DNA from: Deltaproteobacteria bacterium
Lineage (GTDB): Bacteria; Myxococcota_A; UBA9042; DTJE01
DNA: 64,000 nucleotides
Direction: 5' to 3'
NCBI GenBank assembly: GCA_029555025.1
Contig: JAKPTZ010000030.1
Location: forward strand, 62,001-126,000
The notes under the pieces were generated by a model. It saw only the letters and a list, made by a program, of their open reading frames with translations, ran no database searches and was not told the DNA's origin. Shown piece by piece: positions 16,230-22,716 of this stretch (the stretch's first letter is position 1; every line of letters starts with the position of its first letter). The translations under genes and the position numbers were made by a program.

Positions 16230-18050
16230 ATGCGGAAATCAACCAGTTTAATCGCGTGCGCCCTTGTTCTGACCGCCGGCCTGATGACCTCGTCATGCAG
16301 GAAGGATTCGGTGCCCGCCCCGGGCGGCCCCGAACTTGAGGAGGTTGGCGCAATCAAGCTTCCGGACGGCGTAGTCGCGTTCGGCAGCGTGAAATCGCTT
16401 ACCGACATTACCACCGCCGCCACCGACATCGGCTCCGCGTTCAACAAGGGGCTCGGTCCACTGGTGGGCGGCCAGGTTTCGGCCCTTGTTCAGGCCAGGC
16501 TTATCGGAACCAGGAACCTGACCTGGATGGATCCGACCGCACCGATGAGGGTCGTGGTGATGGATCCCGCGCGATTCCCGGCGCCTTTCGTGTTCATCGG
16601 GACGGTCGCTTACGAAGACGGCTTGAAGGAAGCAATCGAGGAGCCGTCTTCCGGCGTCGAGGGAAACAAGACCGCATACAAGGGAAAGAACGGCCGGACG
16701 ATGTACCTGAACCGCATCGGAAAGCTGGCCATCTTCTCGATGGAGCCGTCCGCGTTTGGCGCGGTCGAGGATTTCCTTCGCAGTGATCTGCTTCGGCATC
16801 CGGCAACGAAGCTGGTTGACTGCCAGGCTTCCGCCGCCGGATTCAAGTCAGTGGTGAAGCCGCTGGTGGATGCAAGGCTGGCCGCCGCGAACACGGAGAC
16901 CCCGACGGCGATGGATCTTGTCGCCTCGGAGCTTTCCGATCTGCTTGAATTCGTGGATCAGACATCGGCGCTGAGGCTGACCATGTCCTTTGTCGATGGC
17001 GATTTGAAGCTGGAGGGCTCGGCGCTTCCGATTGAAGGTTCGACGGCTGCCCGCTTCGCGGCCGACGCGGCTGGAAGAAAGCTCGTGACTTTCAGGAAGT
17101 TCATGACCGAGGGATGGCTGGAGTTCACCAGCAATGTCAACCCGGAACTGTTCAAGGGCCTTTCAATCAAGGGGCTTGAATCGGCCTCCGCCTTCCTGCC
17201 GTTCAATCAGCAGGAGAAGGACGAATTCGAGGCCCTGGTTGCCCGGAATCTTGCCACGCAGTCCGGGGACATGGCATTCCAGATTGGTTACGAAAAGCAG
17301 TTTCCGTTCAGGATCGCGGAAGTGGTCGAATTGAGCGATGCCGTGGCGGCCAGGGAAGCGGTCGGCAAGCTGAACGCGATTCTTCTGGCGAAATTCGGCG
17401 TGCTCGTGAATGCGGCACTTCCAGGCGCGGCGGGCGGCGCGGCACCAGGCGCGGTCAAGCCGGCGACCATAGATTTTTCATCCGTTCAGGCGGCGATTGA
17501 TACGTCTAAGGAAATGCTTGGCGCACAAGGCGTCGTCGCAAGTCTCAGAACCGTCTCGGCCGACGGGCTTGACGTGGACTCCCTTGAATTTACCCTTGAC
17601 CCGGCCCGGCTGAATCCGGCGGATGCTGAACTGGCCCGCTTCAGGGAGGTTCTGGGCGACAGGCTGTCGGGAGGAATCGGTTTTGACAAGGGCGCGATGT
17701 ACCTTGCATTCGGCCTGAATTCCGTCGATGACATCAGCAGGATGCGTGCATCCGATGGAAAGGGTTCAACGAAGCTTGCCAGGGTTATTGAGGCGGCCGG
17801 ATTCGACGTTTCGATGGCCGGCCGCGTTTCGCTTGTGGATGCGGCGAAGATTGCCGCCAACGTGGCCAAGGGGGTTCTGTCGCGGCTTCCGTCGTTGAAC
17901 ACCATCAGCCAGCGCCCCGACCTGAGCATGGCCGTTGGCTCCCGCGGCAATCGGATCGTGGCCGGTTACCTGACGATTCCGGTCGCCGGAATCGCGGCAT
18001 TGATGCAGCCCCCGTCCGCCACCCCGAACGACAACCCGTCCACCCCGTAG
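16230..18050 (+). CDS. Large lipoprotein of unknown function
   Basis: Not recognised. The 606-residue product has a clear lipobox (GLMTSSC, Cys 23) followed by a soluble region with no catalytic motif that I can identify. It seems to contain two related halves of alternating beta strands and helices, with segments such as LPDGVVAFGSVKSLTDI in the first half and FDKGAMYLAFGLNSVDDI in the second. The pattern recalls large bacterial lipoproteins of the DUF3352 kind, but the match is only in style. A Pro/Ser tail ends the protein. GGAGGA precedes the ATG at 16230. A long 3' intergenic region follows. Confidence 0.65.
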   Translation: MRKSTSLIACALVLTAGLMTSSCRKDSVPAPGGPELEEVGAIKLPDGVVAFGSVKSLTDITTAATDIGSAFNKGLGPLVGGQVSALVQARLIGTRNLTWMDPTAPMRVVVMDPARFPAPFVFIGTVAYEDGLKEAIEEPSSGVEGNKTAYKGKNGRTMYLNRIGKLAIFSMEPSAFGAVEDFLRSDLLRHPATKLVDCQASAAGFKSVVKPLVDARLAAANTETPTAMDLVASELSDLLEFVDQTSALRLTMSFVDGDLKLEGSALPIEGSTAARFAADAAGRKLVTFRKFMTEGWLEFTSNVNPELFKGLSIKGLESASAFLPFNQQEKDEFEALVARNLATQSGDMAFQIGYEKQFPFRIAEVVELSDAVAAREAVGKLNAILLAKFGVLVNAALPGAAGGAAPGAVKPATIDFSSVQAAIDTSKEMLGAQGVVASLRTVSADGLDVDSLEFTLDPARLNPADAELARFREVLGDRLSGGIGFDKGAMYLAFGLNSVDDISRMRASDGKGSTKLARVIEAAGFDVSMAGRVSLVDAAKIAANVAKGVLSRLPSLNTISQRPDLSMAVGSRGNRIVAGYLTIPVAGIAALMQPPSATPNDNPSTP

Positions 18051-18137
18051 GGGCAATAAAACTCACCTCCGTGATCAATCGCCCGTCCCGGTCCGGCAAA
18101 ATGCCTCGGTGTGCTCCCGCCTGCCGCCTCCCTGTAC

Positions 18138-18156
18138 GGGCGGATTACATCCGCCC
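18138..18156. repeat. REP-like palindrome, copy 1
   Basis: GGGCGGAT (18138-18145), loop TAC, ATCCGCCC (18149-18156): a perfect 8-bp stem. It is preceded by TGTAC. It shares its layout with the copy at 18216-18235. Confidence 0.8.
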
Positions 18157-18215
18157 GCTGCGATCCAGCAGAATGCTGCCCATCGCGTCCGCCGGTGTCC
18201 CCCGCTGGCCCGTAC

Positions 18216-18235
18216 GGGCGAATGAAAATTCGCCC
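18216..18235. repeat. REP-like palindrome, copy 2
   Basis: GGGCGAAT (18216-18223), loop GAAA, ATTCGCCC (18228-18235): a perfect 8-bp stem capped by a GNRA-type tetraloop. It is preceded by CGTAC, like copy 1. The units resemble dispersed REP or RAYT-type palindromes. Confidence 0.8.
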
Positions 18236-18280
18236 GCCCGCGTTCACGCCGAACCTTTCGCCAGGCAGGACGGGCCGCCG

Positions 18281-18309
18281 TTGACACATGTATCCCGGCG
18301 CATCATAAT
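18281..18309 (+). promoter_or_regulatory. Near-consensus sigma-70 promoter
   Basis: TTGACA (18281-18286), a 17-base spacer, and CATAAT (18304-18309). The expected transcription start near 18316 is about 26 bases before the ATG of the small gene at 18342. Confidence 0.75.
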
Positions 18310-18341
18310 CCGACGGTACCGCGTTTGGAGACTTGCGATAT

Positions 18342-18602
18342 ATGCAGTTCGACTGGATGTGCCCGAAGGTTAACAAGGCGTTTCTGAAGAAGATCGAGGG
18401 TCGGCCGAATGAACTTGGCCGTCAGGAGATCGAGCAGCGTGCCGCACTTCTCATGAGGTTGAATTATCCGTTGGCCCGCGCGGTGCGCCGGATTTCGGAC
18501 AACATCGCGTGGGAGTACGAACTGTCGGCAAGGCCGGGCTTCATGAAGGACGTCAAGGAAATCGTCGAGTGCGTCTATCGCGGCGCGAACCGTTGCGTCT
18601 GA
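18342..18602 (+). CDS. Small cytosolic protein of unknown function
   Basis: An 86-residue protein, not recognised. It has no signal peptide or membrane segment. It starts MQFDWMCPKVNKAFLKKIEG and continues as mostly helical, basic sequence with RAALLMRLNYPLARAVRRIS and ends with a second and third Cys (IVECVYRGANRCV). A TTG at 18333 is closer to the GGAG at 18326-18329, so the start may be three codons earlier. The strong promoter at 18281-18309 and protein-like composition support a real, well-expressed gene. Confidence 0.65.
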   Translation: MQFDWMCPKVNKAFLKKIEGRPNELGRQEIEQRAALLMRLNYPLARAVRRISDNIAWEYELSARPGFMKDVKEIVECVYRGANRCV

Positions 18603-18683
18603 TCGGTTCCTGTCCTGCGCGGCACCGTCTGTTCCGGTTTCCGGGGTGATGGAATATATGCGCGGAACCGGTCATTTTGACCT

Positions 18684-18689
18684 TATAAT
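18684..18689 (+). promoter_or_regulatory. Consensus -10 box upstream of the barrel gene
   Basis: A perfect TATAAT lies 31 bases before the GTG start at 18720. No clear -35 box stands at the right distance. Confidence 0.3.
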
Positions 18690-18719
18690 ACCGACGCCCG
18701 AGCATCAACCGGAGGCCCG

Positions 18720-20474
18720 GTGAATAATTCCGTCAAATCCGCGTTGCTGTCCATTGCCATAATCCTGGCCTGTACTTCCCTGCCGGCACTCGGGCAGGAG
18801 GCGGAACCGGCCCTGGCCCCGGAACCGGCCATGGCTTCGGAACCGGCCCTGGCCCCGGAACCGGCCATGGCCTCGGAACCGGCACTAGCCCCGGAACCGA
18901 CCCTGGCCCCGGAACAGGCCCTGGCCCCGGCCGCTGTGGCAGATTCCGATGCCGGCGATGTGCCGGAGCCCGATGGCGCAAAGAAGTCCGAGAGCGCCGA
19001 CGGCGCGCTCGATCGCCTGGTCAAGTCGAAAAAGATCAAGTTTGAAGGTTCCTACGGCCTTCATTACACCTATATGCCGACGTTCGGCCTGGACGAAACC
19101 GGCGCTGACGACGGGTTGAGGCATTATCTGGATCACAGGCTGAAGCTGCGTCCATCGATCAAGATCAGGAAGGATCTCGAACTCCTGATTGACGTCGACC
19201 TGCTTGCGGGACAGCTTGCCGGGAGCACAACCGACGTCGCCGAATCCAGGGCGCTTTATCCCCGTTCCCGAAACGACTGGACCGGTCGGTCGATGCTGCG
19301 GGAACTGACCCTCACCTGGAACAGCCGGCACGGCAGGCTTCAGGTCGGGCAGGTGGCGGCGCAGTGGGGCATGGGCCTGGTTTACAACTCGGGAAGATCG
19401 ACTGACAGGGACTGGACCGATAACCTGGGCTCGGACATGATCGAGCGGATTTCGTTTGATTTCGCGCCCCTGGCCTTCAAGTGGAAGAACTCGGATTTCG
19501 CCAGGGCCTTCCGCATCATGCTGGCCGGTGATGTGGTTTTCAAGGATCAGCTTGCCGATCTGATGGACGAGGATCACGCTTACGGGTTTTCCGGAGCGGT
19601 CTATTTCGACTGGAACCCCGAAAAGGCATTGTGGCGCACGTTCACCGGCATTCATGTCAATTACCGATGGCAGGATTTCCACGACGGATTCAACCTGCGC
19701 CAGACAACGGTGGATTTTTTCACCGAACATGAATTCAGGTTCAGATCCGGCGATTCCGTCAAGCTTGAACTCGAGGCCGCGGTCACCGCGGGGGAATCCG
19801 ATAGGCAGCTTCACCTGGCTCCATCCGGTTTCGACATTGCCGGATGGGGAATGGCGCTGCGCGGAACCTACGACTACCACCGGGGCGTAAGATCCAGCCT
19901 CGAGTTCGGTCTCGCATCTGGCGACGGCAACCCGATGGACGGTAAGGCGACCGGGTTCTCGTTCGATCCTTCCTATCAGGTCGGGATGATTCTCTTTCAG
20001 GACGTTCTTGCCAGGTCGGCTGCCTGGGGTGCCGACAGGGCAGCCCGACACGCCGAGGACTGGTTGAACCCGCCGGGGTGGCAGATGGCCCTTACCGACG
20101 GGGCGGTCACAAACGCACTGTATATACATCCCCAGTTCAAGTTCTATCCCGCGAAGGGATTGGATATGAGGCTGGGCTTTCTGTGGGCAAGGGCTTTAGT
20201 TCCGGTGACTTCATACTATAATCTCTACTGGCTCGGTTCCTCGGAAAAGGAAGGAAACCCGGTTTCGTTCAAGCGCGCCGAGCCATCGAAGGATCTGGGA
20301 ATAGAGCTGGATGCCGGCATCTGGTACACGACCCCCCCGATCTGGAAGACGCTGGCCGTCAGGATCGGCGTGGCCGGGGGATGGTGCCTGCCCGGTGAAG
20401 TGTTCAGTGATTCCAAGGGAAAAGGCCCCGGAAACCTCTTCAAGGTCAGGGTGGGCATTGATATTGTGATTTGA
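18720..20474 (+). CDS. Predicted outer-membrane beta-barrel protein with N-terminal Glu-Pro-Ala repeats
   Basis: A 584-residue protein of unknown role. A signal peptide (about 1-25, ending LPALGQ) is followed by an Ala/Glu/Pro repeat zone (about 26-75) that could span peptidoglycan. The remaining 500 residues alternate polar and aromatic residues in amphipathic strands, for example FEGSYGLHYTYMPTFGLDE, GRLQVGQVAAQWGMGLVYN and VFFKDQ-like turns, and the chain ends with a strand-like VRVGIDIVI. This fits an alginate-export or porin-type barrel, but no family is recognised. The start is GTG, with GGAGG four bases upstream. The next gene begins 14 bases after the stop. Confidence 0.7.
   Translation: MNNSVKSALLSIAIILACTSLPALGQEAEPALAPEPAMASEPALAPEPAMASEPALAPEPTLAPEQALAPAAVADSDAGDVPEPDGAKKSESADGALDRLVKSKKIKFEGSYGLHYTYMPTFGLDETGADDGLRHYLDHRLKLRPSIKIRKDLELLIDVDLLAGQLAGSTTDVAESRALYPRSRNDWTGRSMLRELTLTWNSRHGRLQVGQVAAQWGMGLVYNSGRSTDRDWTDNLGSDMIERISFDFAPLAFKWKNSDFARAFRIMLAGDVVFKDQLADLMDEDHAYGFSGAVYFDWNPEKALWRTFTGIHVNYRWQDFHDGFNLRQTTVDFFTEHEFRFRSGDSVKLELEAAVTAGESDRQLHLAPSGFDIAGWGMALRGTYDYHRGVRSSLEFGLASGDGNPMDGKATGFSFDPSYQVGMILFQDVLARSAAWGADRAARHAEDWLNPPGWQMALTDGAVTNALYIHPQFKFYPAKGLDMRLGFLWARALVPVTSYYNLYWLGSSEKEGNPVSFKRAEPSKDLGIELDAGIWYTTPPIWKTLAVRIGVAGGWCLPGEVFSDSKGKGPGNLFKVRVGIDIVI
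18804..18923 (+). repeat. 36-bp tandem repeat (about three copies) in the barrel gene
   Basis: Copies begin at 18804, 18840 and 18876. The first two are nearly identical and each encodes EPALAPEPAMAS; the third has diverged. They code for the flexible N-terminal linker. Confidence 0.85.
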
Positions 20475-20488
20475 AAGTGGAGGGCCCC

Positions 20489-21586
20489 ATGAGCGATGAC
20501 TTCAACAAGACCGATGAAACTGCGGGCGCGGGTTCAAAACCGGCGGGTGGACACGAGGACCTGAAGGCCAAACTGGGCCTTCGCATTCCGGAGCGGAAGC
20601 CTGCGGCGGAACAGTCTTCGGCGCCGGCACAGGACGCCGGGAAGGTTGAAACGGCCCAGCCGGTCGAGCGCAGGGCCGTTCCGGTCGAAGACATCGATTT
20701 TGACGAAGAGCCGGCCGGCAAGGGCGGCGTCTCGGGTGGCGTCATCGGTGTCATCATAGCGATCGCCCTGGTCATGGCGGTGATCGGTCTGTTCGTGGGC
20801 GGCGTTTTCAAGGGGCGGGCAATCGAGAACCACAAGATCAACGAAGCCCAGCACCTGCTGGAATACTTCACGACGGCGACCGTGGCCGCGACCGGCGGCG
20901 CGACAATCCTGGACACCGTCAAGGCCCACATCGAGGACACGAAGCGCGTGTTCGAGGCCATGAACAAGGCCCAGTCCCCGGAAGAGGTCGACAAGGCACG
21001 CGCCGAACTGGAGGCGTACATCGTGCGTTGCCAGAAGTACCGGGACATACAGCCTTTCTTCACGGTCAAGAACGCGTTCTACGATGTTCTGTTCAACAGC
21101 GAGATGGCCAACGAGACCGTCGTGTTCATCGATGCCGTCAGGCGTCTTTACGGCGAGACCGTTCTTTTTGCCCTGGAGGCGGACACCAGGAAGCAGGTTG
21201 CCACGCTCGAGGACACGTCCGCGGCGAAGCCGTCGATCATGTTCATCGAGCCGTTTTCAAAGGAGAATGGCGAGCGGTGGAACAAGGGCGTCTGGATTTC
21301 GCAGCTTGACGCAGAAAATCCGATCAAGACCGCTTCCGGCACAGACTATGCGATGATTGCGATGGTTTCCGGTGAAGCGTTCAGGGCATCGACGACGTCG
21401 CTGGTTGAATTCGACATGGCGCCTGTCGCGCTGCAGAAGTCCCTGATCCATAACAACGCCATCGTTGCCAGAGTCCAGGGAAGGCTTGGGCAGATGATTG
21501 CCGTCATCAATGACATCGACTTCGATTCCCTTGAGGCAAAATTGAAGGAAGTCGCGGCCCGCACGCCTTACTTCACATTCTTCTAG
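20489..21586 (+). CDS. Single-pass membrane protein of unknown function
   Basis: A 365-residue protein, not recognised. The first 85 residues are polar and Pro/Ala/Glu-rich, with no signal peptide. One strong membrane helix follows (about 88-110, GVIGVIIAIALVMAVIGLFV). After this comes a mostly helical domain of about 250 residues, with TVKAHIEDTKRVFEAMNKAQ followed by other likely coiled segments, ending ARTPYFTFF. The topology would be N-in with the helical domain in the periplasm. The ATG at 20489 follows GGAGGG. It is probably co-transcribed with the barrel gene. Confidence 0.7.
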   Translation: MSDDFNKTDETAGAGSKPAGGHEDLKAKLGLRIPERKPAAEQSSAPAQDAGKVETAQPVERRAVPVEDIDFDEEPAGKGGVSGGVIGVIIAIALVMAVIGLFVGGVFKGRAIENHKINEAQHLLEYFTTATVAATGGATILDTVKAHIEDTKRVFEAMNKAQSPEEVDKARAELEAYIVRCQKYRDIQPFFTVKNAFYDVLFNSEMANETVVFIDAVRRLYGETVLFALEADTRKQVATLEDTSAAKPSIMFIEPFSKENGERWNKGVWISQLDAENPIKTASGTDYAMIAMVSGEAFRASTTSLVEFDMAPVALQKSLIHNNAIVARVQGRLGQMIAVINDIDFDSLEAKLKEVAARTPYFTFF

Positions 21587-21662
21587 GCCGGCATGCTTCA
21601 TTTCGGTGAACAGTCCGGTTTTCGTGCCACGCGGCTTCAGGCTTCTCAAAGGCAGGTGCATC

Positions 21663-22643
21663 ATGGATAAGAGACTTATTCCCGTTGTCATCCTGGTCAT
21701 TGCGTCCATCAGCGCGTGTACTCCATGGAGGGCGGTCAAGCCGACCGACTGGGTAAGATCCGCCTCGGACAGGGACGACTCCAGATGCAGGCTGGCGGCT
21801 GCCTCGTCCTCGGTGATTTCCATCAGGAATTTCGACGACGCCGAGTATGCCTTCCAGGACCCCGATGTCGCCGTCGTCGATTTCATCGGTGGCGACAATG
21901 AGTGCGGCGACGTTTCGGCGCTTCAGATGGAAAGGTTCAGGGCCCGTTCCGACAAGTCCAAGCCGGCCAGGATCGTTCTTGCATGGCTGAATGTCGGCAG
22001 GGCCGAGAACCTGCGCATCAACTGGTTCGCAGATACCCCGGAAGGCAAGTGCACCCCGTCCGTGATGTCGAAGATTGATCTTGAAATCGGGGACGACGCG
22101 TCCATCGATTTCACCCATCCAGGTTGGCTGGTGACCATGGCGGAAGGTGACAAATCCTACATCAGGCGGATAGTCGATCTGGGCTTCGACGGCGTCGTTC
22201 TTGGCGGAATTGACGCGGTTCGCGGCGAGGACGGCCAGGTTGTTCCCGAAAAGGCCCAGGCGATGTTCGATCTGGTGAAGGCTATTTCGGTCGCGGCCAG
22301 GGAGAAGGATCCGGATTTCATGGTTGTCGCCACCGACCCGCTCGCGCTGTCCGAAATCGAGGGCTCGATGGATGTTCTTTCGGGCGTGCTCACGACCGAC
22401 TTGATAATGCAGGAAGGGTATTTCAAGCCCGAGCCCGAGCTGACCCCCGTTCTTGAGACGCTCAACACCTTCCGCGATGCCGGGATTCCCGTAATTTCTG
22501 CGGAGTTCATCATTGACCCGATCCAGCAGACCCTTTACCAGAACCTGTGCGCCAGGATGGGATACCTGTGCTTCATCACCAATCCCGACTTCAGCGGGCC
22601 TGGACTTGCCGTTCAGGCCGGAAACGGCGGTTCCTGCGAGTGA
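21663..22643 (+). CDS. Lipoprotein with TM1410/GH114-like barrel
   Basis: A 326-residue lipoprotein (lipobox SISAC, Cys 19). The mature part resembles the TM1410 or glycoside hydrolase 114 fold, a TIM barrel in which some members act as endo-alpha-1,4-polygalactosaminidases. Points of similarity are VAVVDFIGGD, a strand ARIVLAWLNVGRAENLRINW, FTHPGWLVTMAEGDKSYIRR and the strand DLGFDGVVLGGIDAV. In family members the last motif usually reads FDGVYLD; here the Asp is replaced by Gly, so hydrolase activity is uncertain. An ATG at 21606 is possible but would bury the lipobox too deep. Confidence 0.6.
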   Translation: MDKRLIPVVILVIASISACTPWRAVKPTDWVRSASDRDDSRCRLAAASSSVISIRNFDDAEYAFQDPDVAVVDFIGGDNECGDVSALQMERFRARSDKSKPARIVLAWLNVGRAENLRINWFADTPEGKCTPSVMSKIDLEIGDDASIDFTHPGWLVTMAEGDKSYIRRIVDLGFDGVVLGGIDAVRGEDGQVVPEKAQAMFDLVKAISVAAREKDPDFMVVATDPLALSEIEGSMDVLSGVLTTDLIMQEGYFKPEPELTPVLETLNTFRDAGIPVISAEFIIDPIQQTLYQNLCARMGYLCFITNPDFSGPGLAVQAGNGGSCE

Positions 22644-22656
22644 CGTCCGGCCTTCC

Positions 22657-22687
22657 TTGCACGACGGATGCGCGTGCGTGATACAAT
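22657..22687 (+). promoter_or_regulatory. Possible promoter for the subtilase gene
   Basis: TTGCAC (22657-22662) and TACAAT (22682-22687) are separated by 19 bases, somewhat long. The -10 lies 29 bases before the start codon. Confidence 0.35.
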
Positions 22688-22716
22688 TCCCGCCTGAATA
22701 CTGAAGGGGTTCAGAC

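Larger units (their letters stand above)
18051..18341. other. 291-base intergenic region with two REP-like hairpins and a strong promoter
   Basis: No gene was seen between the lipoprotein gene and the small gene at 18342. The region contains two similar palindromic units (18138-18156 and 18216-18235) and a near-consensus promoter at 18281-18309. Confidence 0.7.

Noticed and set aside
18804-18923. CRISPR-like tandem repeats
   Set aside because: The repeats are in frame, contiguous without spacers, and code for a protein linker.
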